A stretch of DNA of 64,000 bases, from assembly GCF_034190915.1 (NCBI RefSeq), contig NW_026947490.1, forward strand, positions 62,237,494 through 62,301,493. The letters run 5' to 3'. This DNA is from Cavia porcellus (taxonomy: Eukaryota; Chordata; Mammalia; Rodentia; Caviidae). The translations under genes were made by a program, and so were the position numbers. Below the pieces are notes generated by a model. The model was not told the DNA's origin, ran no database searches, and saw only the letters and a program-made list of their open reading frames with translations. Positions 1 to 10,571 of the stretch are shown here, piece after piece (the stretch's first letter is position 1; the number at the start of each line of letters is the position of its first letter).

Positions 1-1828
1 TCTTTGCCATGAGCTCCTTCTCCTTGTTGAGCACAGATCCGGTCATATGCAAGGCCTGGAAACTGAGCTATTAATAGAAGCAACAGGTGCCTTCTGCAGT
101 TGAGGATGGCTTAGGAATGCCTGTCTGCTGGTGTGGTCACTTAAAGCTTTGGGCTGGAACACTGGGACTCTTAGTAATACGCCTGCCCCCAAATGTAAAC
201 TATGAAGTATGGATATTTATAGCAAGCCACTTGGTGAACAAAAATTCAAAGTTAAACCCTGTAACACTATGGCGAGATGTTTAAAATTTAATGGCAATTT
301 GTCTTATAAAATGACTGCCTTCCTTCTAGATCTGGAGTTTAATGATTTAATCATGAAAATATTGGTCTTTGTAACTGAATTATAGCTTTTTTGTGGAAGG
401 GAGTTGAATTATATTCCCAAACTAGCAGATTTATATGTTTGGATTCATTGTTAACTTTCCTCTCTGCATCACGTAGATGAATCTCTGTTCTATTTGGTTC
501 AGTTCACTTGCACACTTTTTATTTTTTGTTAACCAGTTGAGCAGTCCAGAGCTTTGTGAGCTCACAGCATGAGTGTGTTGCTCTTGGCTAGGGAAGTAGA
601 GATTGCCTTTTCCTGCAGCTCCTCGCGATTTCAAGGTTTCTTTTCTGCTGATTTTTGCTTCCCATGAGAAAACAGATATTCCATTAAGAGTCAGCTCGCC
701 TAAAATGAGCTCAATTGGCTAGATTTTGTGCACGTTATACTTGGTGGAGGGATACAACAATATGAATTGGCATTGTAGTAACTGGTATTTAGAAATACAG
801 CATTATTGTCATTGAAATATACCTGAGTGATAATACCTAGCCCTTATTCTGGAATTGCATTCTCCAGAATAAAGCCATTCTCGGAGGAGATGTAAGTAAA
901 ATAGTTGCTATCCTCTCCCACCTTTAAAATAAAGTAGAAAGGGGAAATGTTAGCTGTATCGTTTCTTAGTAGAACAATGCCTGAAAATGACTAACTCAGC
1001 TATTTGCATTTGTTGCTTTGGCTGTTGGTCTGTTTTTTCCTTGTGACATGTTTACCGTGCTTTAAACTCAGTGAGTTGCATATTCAGTGCATGTGATTAA
1101 TGTGAACAGTCTTGAAATGCTTTTGAGTTCTTCATTAGATTCCTTTTTTGTGATTTTAACTGTGGCACTGTGGCATTCTTACACGTGTGGGTTTTAATTG
1201 TCTAAGTTATCAAATGTTGTGCTATGTAACCCCAGCTTTAATTTTCAGAAGCAGCGTCCACTTCATTTTGGTTTATAAAAAGTACTTTGTGTTTGCCATT
1301 GTAATTTATCCATGTCGTGTTTTCAAGCCCCCAAACCTGTTTCTTACCATTGTGCTTGCCCGCTTTTTGCTGAGATTTAGTTTTGAAGAATAAAAATCTT
1401 CAGTATTGACATTTGAAGGTTTCTGAGAATTGTCTTACAATCATCGTAGCCCTCCACCCATAATGATTCATTGTGATGAAACAGTTGTGGTTTTTGGCAA
1501 ACAAAACAGAATAAGGTTGGAAAAATCTAGAAATGCCTGCAGAAACTGGCCTTGAGAATGTGGCCCCTTGTTTCAGCTCACTGAACCCAGCCCCTTTTTC
1601 TCCTGGACTGGGTGCCTAGGAAGGCGCCAGCTGGATAAATTGGTTGTGCTCTCAGGTTGCTCCTGCTGTACAAAAAGGCACGCGCTTGGTTCCCTGTGTC
1701 TGTGGCTTTGTCCGAACCTTCCCTCTGTTTGGTTGGCTTTGGATTTCTGGGGGCAGGGACTCGGTTGAGCCATGGTGGACCGTGCTGGGAGGCTGTTCCT
1801 CTAGTCATCTGCCTTGTGTTGGTTCCAG
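1..1828 (+). other. CREM: CREM intron upstream of the alternative terminal exons
   Basis: Non-coding sequence leading to the splice acceptor AG at 1827-1828. I recognise no SINE, LINE or LTR in it, which stands out against the dense SINE content after 2.8 kb. The shared upstream CREM exon that ends in the first basic-region residues is not here and must lie before position 1. An AATAAA at 1389-1394 sits in the intron; nothing shows that it is used. Short open frames in this stretch look like chance. Confidence 0.75.
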
Positions 1829-1973
1829 GGAAGCTGCCCGGGAGTGTCGCAGGAAGAAGAAAGAATATGTCAAATGTCTTGAAAATCGCGTGGCCGTGCT
1901 TGAAAACCAAAACAAGACCCTCATTGAGGAACTCAAGGCCCTCAAAGATCTCTATTGCCATAAAGCAGAGTAA
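1829..1973 (+). CDS. CREM: CREM alternative terminal exon, DNA-binding domain I (CREB-like bZIP)
   Basis: CREM (cAMP-responsive element modulator) is a nuclear bZIP factor that binds CRE sites as homodimers or CREB/CREM heterodimers; isoforms activate or repress. This exon starts after the pyrimidine-rich acceptor ending TTCCAG, with one base completing an Arg codon. It then reads EAARECRRKKKEYVKC, the C-terminal half of the basic region, followed by a leucine zipper with heptad positions in CLENRVAVLENQNKTL and ending KDLYCHKAE, stop TAA at 1971-1973. The sequence is nearly the same as the CREB1 C terminus, as expected for CREM DBD I. A second, mutually exclusive version of the same domain lies 400 bp downstream. 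Open reading frame extends 5' of the acceptor, but that part is intronic. I could not place a 3' end or splice donor for this exon. The gene's N-terminal activation/KID exons are outside the window. Confidence 0.93.
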
Positions 1974-2230
1974 CTGTCTTTGCCCTGGACCTTGTTTACT
2001 CTGAACCCTAATCAAGGCAGGCGATGCAGTAGTGCTAACTGCCCGTCGGACTTGCAGAGGGACACCTGGGACCTTAACTAAGAATCCAGTTTGGTTTAGA
2101 ATTTGACATTGAATTAGGAGTCCTGTTCCGAGGTTTGGAATGCAGCCTAGCTCACTTTCACCACGCTTGCTTCGGTCTGTCTGTCGTCAGCTCGCACCAC
2201 TGTTTGCCCTTTTGCTTCTACTTTTTCCAG

Positions 2231-2375
2231 GGAAGCTGCAAAAGAATGCCGACGGCGAAAGAAAGAATACGTAAAATGTCTGGAGAGCCGAGTTGCGGTG
2301 CTGGAAGTCCAGAACAAGAAGCTTATAGAGGAACTTGAGACCTTGAAAGACATTTGCTCTCCCAAAGCAGATTAG
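2231..2375 (+). CDS. CREM: CREM last exon, DNA-binding domain II
   Basis: This is the second alternative bZIP half of CREM, used in beta-type and ICER II-type products. The acceptor ends TTTTTCCAG at 2222-2230. One base completes Arg, then EAAKECRRRKKEYVKC (basic region), CLESRVAVLEVQNKKL (leucine zipper) and KDICSPKAD, stop TAG at 2373-2375. It aligns residue by residue with the exon at 1829 but differs at about a quarter of positions, including basic-region K/R swaps and a different tail, so the two exons arose by an old tandem exon duplication. From memory the human DBD II ends with one further Tyr after the Asp; here the codon after GAT is TAG, so that Tyr appears to be lost. Splicing from the upstream shared exon to 1829 or to 2231 selects the DNA-binding domain. 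Confidence 0.93.
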
Positions 2376-2703
2376 TAAAAATATTTAACTATGGACTGAT
2401 TGTGACGTGTACAGTTGCTTTGTAAGCAATACAATATATAGCTGGCAAGAGTGGCTTTTCTTTTCCTTTGTATGACTCTTCTTCCTTCCTAATTGCTAAC
2501 ATTCCTCCAGTGCCTCACTGTACCGATCCAACCCTTGGCTATCACTTCAGCTTTTTAAAAAGAGATAAACCGTTCAAAGAGATGTATGTAACAAATTCTT
2601 CACATGAAATATTTGTAACACTTGTGCCGTACTGCATGTCTGCATGTCCCAGGCTGTGTCAGGAATAGTGTCCTATGCAATAAAAACTTGTACGGGTCTT
2701 TCA
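2376..2703 (+). other. CREM: CREM 3' untranslated region
   Basis: Sequence after the DBD II stop codon, AT-rich and SINE-free, running to just after the poly(A) signal at 2679. The first recognisable SINE begins about 100 bp later, in keeping with the transcript ending near 2700. The exact cleavage site is inferred. Confidence 0.7.
2679..2684 (+). promoter_or_regulatory. CREM: CREM poly(A) signal
   Basis: Canonical AATAAA about 300 bp after the DBD II stop, followed within 40 bp by a GT/T-rich stretch. This is the only strong signal between the stop codon and the first SINE. Confidence 0.75.
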
Positions 2704-2806
2704 TCATTTTAGGAAGGGATGATCCGAGTTAATGCATCCAGCAGGAGAATAAAATTAAGCCACACACACAAAAATACCTCAGGAAAGAATTAAAACACGA
2801 TATCTC

Positions 2807-2890
2807 GGGCTGGGGATATGGCTCAGCGGCACGGTGCCTGCCTGGCAAGCACAGGGTTCGGAGTTTGATTCCCAGTACCAAAAAAAGAAA
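2807..2890 (+). repeat. ID SINE
   Basis: tRNA-like body with GGCTCAGCGGCA (A box region) and GTTCGGAGTTTGATTCC (B box region), followed by an A-rich tail. Confidence 0.85.
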
Positions 2891-3293
2891 GGATACCTCC
2901 ATGCCCACACAAGAATAGCACGGAAATGAATTTTGGCATTTGTAGATTTGTATATTAGTCACTTGTAAAGAAAATGCAGTATGTATTGCTGTTCTTCAAC
3001 GCCACAGTCTTAATAGAACCATGTTGGTTGCACTTTATAGTAATTGGTACTTATTTAAACATCAACATTTACTGTAGGTTTTTTTCCACTGTCCTGTAAT
3101 ATAAACAATCTTGCAGAAGTTCCTAGTGTTGGTTTCTTATTCCCTGATGAAGATGACAATATATTTTAGACTCCACTGTGAGTTGAACGCCTATTAGAAC
3201 TAAATGGCACATCTCTGTGAGTTCAGGCTGATTCCTACAGCGGGGTACAGTCCCTGCAAATGCTGCTCCTCTCTCATCAGAAAGTCAGCCCCA

Positions 3294-3366
3294 GGCCCAG
3301 GGTACCGCTCAGTGGTTTGGCACTTGCCTAGCATGTGCCGGGCCCCGGGTTTGACTCTAAGCCCCA
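3294..3366 (+). repeat. Degenerate ID SINE
   Basis: Retains GCTCAGTGGTTTGGCACTTG and GGGTTTGACTC motifs; the rest is diverged. Confidence 0.6.
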
Positions 3367-3370
3367 TAAA

Positions 3371-5204
3371 ATGATGGTGGTGGTGGTGAGAGTGAGCATG
3401 ATGCATGGTAAGAATCTTAAGGTAAAACTCAGAACAAGCTGGGATTTTAGTTTGCAGTTGAGAACACTTACATTCCACCTCTGCTTAAATGCCGTCACGT
3501 AGGCACAGGGAGGATGAAGTTGGTGACGGTCCAGATGACAGTGTCCTATCCACAGTTCATCCTGTTTTTAGAGTAGAAAGCTTCGAGGTTTAAGCCAGAG
3601 CCCCAACCATAGGACATGGCATCTCCTTAAGGATGTCCCGGCCCCAGGTTCAGGAGCAGAGCTGGGACTGGTCTCAGGGAAGCACAGAAACAGGTACCCA
3701 CCTGCTGCTCCCCTGAGCTCTGTCACCCTCCCCATAGGCGTCACTTCCGGAAGGTAAGCCATGTTGCTTGCCTTTCTTTGAAAGTACTTCCTGCAGGGCC
3801 TGGACTCTCAATTCCTTTTTCCTCCATTTTGGCCTTTTCTTCTACAGAGAAGTAAGATGGGGAAAGAAGACATGGAAGAAAAAGAAACAAAAAGGAAAGC
3901 CCCAGGGGAAGGGAAATTTTAGGGCTTTTCAGTCAGTCAGGCTCCATAAACAGCTGAGGGGTGGATACGAAGGGGGAGAGACCAGATCAGCAAACAAGAT
4001 GTGGAAAGCGAAAGGCAGTAGAGTTAGAAGTAGAGACAGATGTCCGGGATCGAGGGAAAACTTCAAAGAGGAGGCTGAGTTGGAACTGGGCCCTGCATGG
4101 TGGGGGGTGATGGGGAAGAGAGCAGAGCGGGCGCTGCCCTCCCAGGGGCCGACTCCTGGGGTGGAAGGAGGAAAATTAACACACACTCAAGAGCTTAGAC
4201 GGAGAGAGGAGCAAAGGGAACGTATATGCCTTCGTGAACTCTACGAAATGTTATTTCATAGGATGGAGATGTATCTAATTATGTAGACCACAATGAACAG
4301 AATTCCTACTTCTCTAGCCCCAAAGTTTAAAGAACGCAGACATGTTTTTACCTCACAAAGAAGTCCAGGGGTAGGAGACCCCAGGGTGGCTTAATTCAGT
4401 GACTTAACAATGATATGATGAGGTTTTTCTGCCCTTTCAGCTCTCTCTGGTCACCAGTCCCCCAGTCCTAACGTTGAAAAGATGGTAGCCCCTTCCTTTT
4501 TTGATTCTTGTTTTAAGAGCAAGGAATTCTGGCCTGGAAGCTCTTCAGCAGGGCATTCCCTCTGAGTCTCCCAAATCAGCTTTTCATAATAAATTTGTTT
4601 CTTGACCATTACTGACAAGGAGCGTAGAATTAAAAGCACTGGGTTGTCGGTGAATATTTACCCCTGAATGCGAGGGAGATTCCAGGCTTTGGGTCACTGA
4701 TGTTAAATAAATAAAACCAGGGTTCAGGATGACTGCCACGTAGGTATGGGCAGTGTCCACCTACAGAGATGCACGTGAGGTTAACACTGTCCCGGAAGTG
4801 AGGGCTGGCACGGAGGTGGAGCCAAGCTCTCGAGGATGTGCAGGACTCTAATCCTGCTCAGCTGCCTGGTTCCTGGAACTAAGCCCTTTCTACTAAAACA
4901 GCGTGACTGGGCCCTCTGCATTCAGCTGTGCGGTGACAGGTGTGGCCTTCGGCCTCTGCAGGAACAGAGCCAGCAGCAAGTGGGAAGCTGGTCCATGGAT
5001 ACTGGACCCCGTGCCCTGGCGCCTCCTGGGTTCCGAGCTGGCACTGCGTGTATGTCTGTTTCTAACCCTTAAAGCTTCAGTCTGGACTGTGGGGTGCACA
5101 AACTACGAGTCCCAGATTACAGCCCTGTATTCACATTTAGCTAGGTGTTTCCCGACTCAAAGTGACGCCCAGTGAGGGAGCACAGGAAGCACACGTTTAC
5201 TGCT
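3371..5204. other. Unannotated intergenic stretch with a purine-rich block
   Basis: Includes a (GGT)n-like tract near 3372-3387 and a G/A-rich + strand at about 3846-4230. A 172-codon open frame across 3768-4286 follows from that purine bias (Lys, Glu, Arg, Gly rich) and matches no family I know. No SINE, exon or LTR recognised in the rest. Confidence 0.5.
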
Positions 5205-5346
5205 ATTTTTTTGAGACAGGGTCTCACTATGCAGTTCAGGCTGGCCTTGAGCTCACTTTGTAGCCCAGGCTGTTCTCACACAGTGATCCTCCTGCCTCAG
5301 CCTCCGGAGTGCTGGGATTACAGTCCTGTGCCACCATTCCCGGCTT
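5205..5346 (-). repeat. B1 SINE
   Basis: Reverse-strand B1 with the internal duplication: two copies of the CAGGCTGGCCTTGA / CAGGCTG segment, then CTCCTGCCTCAGCCTC and GCTGGGATTACAG. Confidence 0.9.
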
Positions 5347-5401
5347 GTTTTAGTACTCTCACCCCCACTTCTCAGTCTTCTCCATGTGCTCATTTCATGC
5401 T

Positions 5402-5490
5402 GTTTTTTGGTTGGGTGTCAGAAATTGAACTCAGGACCTTGTGCTTACCAGGTGAGCACCGTGCCGCTAACCTATACTGCAATCACCGCC
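5402..5490 (-). repeat. ID SINE
   Basis: Reverse-strand ID: ATTGAACTCAGGACCTTGTG then a diverged A box end. Lies between two B1 elements. Confidence 0.75.
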
Positions 5491-5517
5491 CACCTTTTCT
5501 TTTTGTTTTGTTTTTTG

Positions 5518-5631
5518 GTTTTTTTGAGACAGGGCTTCACTGTGCAGTTCAGGCTAACTTTCAACTCTCAGCAGTGCTCCTGCCTCAGCCTCATGGGAGC
5601 TAGGATTATAGGCATGTGCCATTGCCCCAGC
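5518..5631 (-). repeat. B1 SINE
   Basis: Reverse-strand B1 beginning TTTTTTTGAGACAGGG and ending at GGATTATAGGCATGTGCC. Confidence 0.85.
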
Positions 5632-5951
5632 TTATGCTGTTTCTGATGTGCCTGAAACTGTACCTTTTAAAACATGGTGGTTCATGAAGCCAGCACATTT
5701 TTGCTACTGGCACATGTGAGGGTTGTCACCATTGCCAAAATGCAATGGCTTTCATTCTGTCACCATATTGCCTGGTTTTCAGAAACGTAAATGCGCTCCA
5801 TCTTTTCTGAAGTCATCCTCAAAGACACAGGCAGGGGTGCTTCTGAAGGACTCAAGCACAACACACTTTCATCTTGTGTTTTGTGGGTAACTTTTATCAA
5901 TACAGTCCACCTCTGTATTCATTTTAGTTATACATCTTAGGATTTAACTTT

Positions 5952-6035
5952 TTATCTGGGTGATGCCAAGGATTGGACCCAGGGTCTCCTGTATGCTAGG
6001 CAAGTGCTCTACCCCTGACTTACAGCCTCTACCCA
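5952..6035 (-). repeat. Degenerate ID SINE
   Basis: Reverse-strand ID remnant with GGATTGGACCCAGGGTCTCC and GCTAGGCAAGTGCTCTACC. Confidence 0.65.
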
Positions 6036-6335
6036 CAGACAAAGCATTTTTATTACAGTGTTACTTATTCATCTGAGATGCATTTGGCCATAAGGTACTG
6101 TGGTGGTTGCTTTATAAGATTTAAAATATTTATTGCAGGGCCATGCTTTTCATATACAGTTCCGTCAGGGACAGAAAATGATCAAAGGAGAAAACTGATC
6201 TTGTACTTTTCTATACTGTATTGTATTTGAAAAAAAAAGTCCTTGTTCATTCTCTTTTTTCTTGTTATTTCTAAATCGGTCTTAATTTGTAAGAAGAGGC
6301 TATTTTTAAGGGTTTTATCTTGTTTTTTTGTTTGT

Positions 6336-6414
6336 TTGGTACAGGAGATCAAACTCACAATCGAGGACTTGCAAGGCAGGAGCTTATTATGCCCTTGAGC
6401 TAAATCCCCCGCCA
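6336..6414 (-). repeat. ID SINE
   Basis: Reverse-strand ID body with GCAAGGCAGGAGCTTATTAT and GAGCTAAATCCCCC. Confidence 0.75.
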
Positions 6415-6449
6415 GGTTTTATGTTTTATTAAAGGATATTTTTCCACTG

Positions 6450-6560
6450 TTCTGACCCTGTGGAGTTGATTTCTCTTCCTACTTTAACCGGCCCATGTTC
6501 ACTCCACAGACCATGTGCCTTTTCCTACCTAAAATAAATGTAAAACTTCGCCATCTTTTT
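6450..6560 (+). repeat. LTR fragment related to the element at 23121
   Basis: The run CTCTTCCTACTTTAACCGGC through CCTACCTAAAATAAATG aligns with 23365-23440, including the poly(A)-signal region (AATAAA). It is probably the R/U5 part of the same LTR family. Boundaries are uncertain. Confidence 0.5.
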
Positions 6561-6697
6561 TACATGACCAAACCCACACGCATGTGCACTTCCTTCTCCT
6601 CTCTTTTTCTCTTAAGTGCAGATCTTTGCCCTTGCTGGGTGACAATGGTCAGTACCACATGAGACTTTGGTGGGGGACATATACATAGTAGCTACAA

Positions 6698-6812
6698 CAA
6701 TGGCTCATGCTTGTAATCCTGGCACTCTGGGAAGCTGAGGCAGGACGGCCACAAGTTTAAGCCCAGTCTGGGCAACTCCGTGATTTAGCAAGACCCTGTC
6801 TCTTAAATAGAA
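6698..6812 (+). repeat. B1 SINE
   Basis: Forward B1: GGCTCATGCTTGTAATCCTG, GAAGCTGAGGCAGG, GCAAGACCCTGTCTC. Confidence 0.8.
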
Positions 6813-7415
6813 GAAGTGGGAACGTAGCTTTTTCAAAGGCTATGGGTTCTATGTCCAGTATTACATCCAACAAAACAAATAGTGCAGTGCAAAGAGGTCT
6901 TACAGGTATAATTTACTCCTTGAAATACTATAGACAAGGAAACCAAGATTCAGACTGTCTTAAATATTGACAACTGTGAAGACAGAGAAACTAGAAATTG
7001 TCAGATGTTTTAACCAGCGTGGTAGTGTTTGTGTTACCATGATGGCTCTCTTTTTCTAGGGATCGTGTTTTCAACCAGCTTTGGTGGCAAACAGCTCTCT
7101 GAGAAAATGTTTGTCCCTCTAGTCTAAATAGATGGATAGGCTAGAGGGAGAATTCAGTCATTCATACATAGAATTCCAGCTGGTCTCTCAGACAATCAGA
7201 GGACACAGGAACTCTGCCAGATCTACCTCAGCCCTACTAGAAAGGGTTGGTGTGGCATATGGTACATTAGTTTTCTAGAACAAACAGCTTTTGACAAAGT
7301 TTATGGTAGCTCTTCCCTTCAGTGGTCAGTGAGTTCTGCAGACAGGCGGCAGGCCTGACTGACTTTCTGAAACACAGTAATTACAATACACTTTTGAAGG
7401 GTCAGTAACTCAGAA

Positions 7416-7778
7416 GTCCCCGGTATTTTTGGCACTGGGGACTGGTTTTGTGCAAGACAGTTTTTCCAGAGGTGGGCTTTTTATTAGCATGTTTTCAGCA
7501 TGTACTACTTTGCTGTCCAGGGCTAGCATCACCTCCTCAGCTTCACCTCAGATCATCAGGCAGGAGATTCTCTTAAGGAGCCCACAGCCTAGGTCTCTCA
7601 CATGTGTAGTTCACAGGAGGGTCTGAGCTCCTGTGAGAATCTAATACCTCCAGTGATCCAGCAGGACACAGAGTTGGAGGGTGGTTTGAGCCCTGGAGAG
7701 CAGATGCAAATAGAGAGGAACCATCCATGGCTCACGCCTTTCACCTCCTGCTGGGCTGCCCACTCCCTAACAGGTCAG
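7416..7778 (-). mobile_element. Fossil hAT-Charlie-like non-autonomous DNA transposon
   Basis: The stretch resembles a common mammalian hAT fossil: near one end a segment like TTTTTGGCACTGGGGACTGG, then AGACAGTTTTTCCAG, CACCTCAGATCATCAGGCA, and near the other end CACCTCCTGCTGGGCTGCCC followed by CTAACAGG. A pair of inverted internal segments around GAGATTCTC and GAGAATCTAAT is also retained. Family name is from memory; orientation follows the consensus as I recall it. Confidence 0.55.
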
Positions 7779-8336
7779 CCTCCACAGTGACCCATAAAAG
7801 GAGACAAACCAAAATGGCAGAGGATCACAAGTGTATCCTGTGTTTATGGTAACTCATATCCCATATGTCTAGAACTTAGCTTTAGAAGGTATGGGTATTT
7901 GTGTGTTTAGTAAATTCCACACATATTTCTGAAGCACCCTAATGTTAGGGAACTTGAACTGCTTGACTCTGGGTAAGGATCTGCCCCGTTTCCTCCTAAA
8001 TCATGACTGCTCCAAATGATTGCACCGACCCAGGACTTGGTGAGCACCCAGACCTACACTTAACATCAGAGGTGCTGCTTTTATATGTGGTGCTTCTATG
8101 ACTCCTTGTTTTCCTGGAATCATTTGTTTGTCAACACTTCAAAACCAACAGGTAACATTTCTTCTCTGCTATGGATTCTCCAAGTATACACCAAAACCCC
8201 AGAGAGGTACAGAGGTTAAGAGCAGTTTTCCCTGGTCTAGTAAGTGAATTATATTTATAGTAACCCTGGCCAGTCTTAGAGAAAGTGAAATTGGGGAGGA
8301 GCCATCATTTGACAAGATTTTTAGGTGGGAGTTGGT
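7779..8336. other. Intergenic stretch, nothing recognised
   Basis: No SINE, LTR, exon or RNA gene seen on either strand. Confidence 0.5.
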
Positions 8337-8448
8337 TTTTTTGAGACAGGGTCTCACTTTGTAGCCCAGGTTGGCCTCAAACTCAAAGATCTTCCTGCCT
8401 CAGCCTTCCAAATGCTGGGACTACAGGTATACAAGGCCATGCCCAAGT
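8337..8448 (-). repeat. B1 SINE lacking the internal duplication
   Basis: Reverse-strand B1 from TTTTTTTGAGACAGGGTCTC to GCTGGGACTACAG with one CAGGTTGGCCTC segment. Confidence 0.85.
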
Positions 8449-8548
8449 ATTTGACAGATCTGACAAGGAAATCCTATAACTATAGATTGTCCCAAGGGTG
8501 TACAGGCACACAGTTACTTGCAAATGGAAAAGCTATCTGATATAGGAA

Positions 8549-8634
8549 CTTTTTTTTTTGGTACCAGGAATTGAACTCAGGACCCTGCACTTGCCAGGCA
8601 GGTACTTATAGCTACTGAGCTCTATCCCCAGCCC
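8549..8634 (-). repeat. ID SINE
   Basis: Reverse-strand ID: T-run, GGTACCAGGAATTGAACTC, ending CTCTATCCCCAGCCC. Flanks GATATAGGAACTTT / GATACAGGAACTTT look like a target-site duplication. Confidence 0.85.
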
Positions 8635-8649
8635 TGATACAGGAACTTT

Positions 8650-9714
8650 CTAAGTTACTCCAGGTCATACATTTTTAAACAAATGAATGACTTAAAATGA
8701 ACCATCCACTTTCAGTTCTGCCTTAATCCCTTCTAACTGGTTATTTTTGGGTAGTTAGAACAAACTGGAAAATGAGATATGGGTCAAACAAGTGCACGAC
8801 TTGTGCACACCCATGGGTCATGTCTAACTGTGTTCTTGACCCGTTATCAAAACCCCTCACAGAGCAGGTTGAGCAGAATCTGAGCACTAGAAGTCACTGA
8901 TGATACTTGGAAAAGAAGCCTCAGCTATGTGGGGAGAGCAAGGATGTTTTTATATTTAAAAAGTGTACCATTTGCTGGTACTTAGAAGAGTTCAGGTCAT
9001 CATTTGACTTGTCTCAGGAAAATGTAACTAGAGTAATTTCTCAGAGGCTAAATTGGCAACAGAGGCTCTACATCTTTGAACAATTCAAGTGTAGAGACTT
9101 CTGAGATGATGCACAAGTTAGAATAAGGAAATATTTGAAATTCTTGAGTTTAGAACATTAATCCATGTCAGTGTTAATTTACTTGAAAACAGTACACGAG
9201 CCCACCTACTTCTGTGACTTTTCCTCCCTTTACTTCACCTCCCAGGCAGTGCTAAAATACATTCAGTGTCTCAAAAGCCAGAGTTGTGGAGCAGTGTGGG
9301 TTTTCCAGGCAGGTCTAGCTCAGCATTGTTTACATGGTTTCTTTCATCCTTTCATTTCAATGTCTGAAGGGTACAACCTGGTTAGATTTTGTTGGTGTTG
9401 GGATCTTGATGAGTAGAAGCGAAATCTACCTTTTCAAGAATCCATTTGGTTCTCTAGTCAAGCAACAGGCGTTCCAAGCATGTCAGGAAATACTGGACTG
9501 CTGATGCCCCAGATGTACTGATAGGGTAGCTGCTGGGGGTACAGGGCGGAGCTGGCATACCGGGGTGTTTAGGAACCAGAAGCCCAGTGTAATGGCAGAA
9601 AGCAAAGAAGACTGAACTGCTCTTGGGCTCTGCAGAAAATCTTTAGAGATGCTGCCACCGCTGGTACAGATGCAGTCACCAAAGTACATTATGAAAAATG
9701 TCCTTTGTAACTAG
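8650..9714. other. Intergenic stretch, nothing recognised
   Basis: No SINE, LTR, exon or RNA gene seen. Short open frames lack recognisable domains. Confidence 0.5.
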
Positions 9715-10170
9715 GTGCACACCTACCCTACTCTGAAGACTGAGGCATGAGGATGGCAGGTTCAAGGCCAGGCTGGGCAACATAGAAGACTGTCTCAAAA
9801 CAAAAGAGCTGAGTACGCTGGTGGTGCATGCCTGTAATCCCAGGACTTTTCAAGGGAGGCTGAGGCAGGAGGATTGCTGTGAAGCCAGCCTTGCCTACAT
9901 AATGTGTTCAAGGCCAACCCAAACTACACACTGTCTCAAAATTTAATTAAACCAGGCATGGTAGTACATGCTTTTAATCCCAGCACTCGGGAGGCTGAGA
10001 TAGGAGGATCGTTATAAATTCAAGACCAGCCTGGCTTCCAAAATGAGCTCAAGGCCAGCCTGAATTGCATTGCAAGACCCTGTTTCAGAAAGACAAAAAT
10101 AAATTAATTAATTAAAACAAAAGAACTCAGGATGTAGCTCAGTGCTCCTTGGGTTCAATTCCCAGTATGG
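9715..10170 (+). repeat. Cluster of three B1 SINEs and one ID, all forward
   Basis: B1 copies at about 9715-9803, 9808-9942 and 9947-10107, each with a TGTAATCCCAG-type segment or its equivalent and a CTGTCTCA-type tail, then a truncated ID at about 10125-10170 (GTAGCTCAGTG, GGTTCAATTCCCAGTA). A-rich tails separate the units. Confidence 0.85.
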
Positions 10171-10290
10171 CCAAAAAAATAAATAAAATCAAGGAAATTT
10201 TCACTATTAATTATCCAAGTGCTTTTCTGGGGCAGCCAGTATGTAAATCCTGCTGTCTTTCAATTTTGGTTTAAAAGGGAGTCAGACATA

Positions 10291-10344
10291 GTTACAGCCT
10301 CAGCCTCCTCAGCAGCTGGGACAACAGGTACATGCCTGGCTGAC
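10291..10344 (-). repeat. B1 SINE fragment
   Basis: Only the ACAGCCTCAGCCTCCTCAG to CATGCCTGGCTG part remains, cut on one side by the TA repeat. Confidence 0.65.
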
Positions 10345-10369
10345 CATCTGTCATATATATCGTCATTTT

Positions 10370-10376
10370 ATACTAT

Positions 10377-10429
<53 letters not shown>
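10370..10429. repeat. (TA)n microsatellite
   Basis: About 60 bp of alternating T and A with one short interruption. Confidence 0.95.
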
Positions 10430-10431
<2 letters not shown>

Positions 10432-10500
10432 GTACTCGAACTCATGACCTTGCACTTGCCAAGTAGGCGCTTGTGCCGCTGTTACACCCCCACCCTCTGG
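10432..10500 (-). repeat. ID SINE fragment
   Basis: Reverse-strand ID: TCGAACTCATGACCTTGCAC, then GGCGCTTGTGCCGCTG. The TA repeat lies where its A-tail would start. Confidence 0.7.
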
Positions 10501-10571
10501 TCAGCTTTGTTAACCGTTTGTGTCATTCTGGCCGGGCCCTTGGTCTGCTTTGTGATTTTTTTTTTTTTTTT

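Noticed and set aside
1644..1973. A 109-codon frame ending in the CREM bZIP as a stand-alone gene
   Set aside because: The first part is intron; a splice acceptor at 1827-1828 and exact homology from 1830 show that only 1829-1973 is exon.
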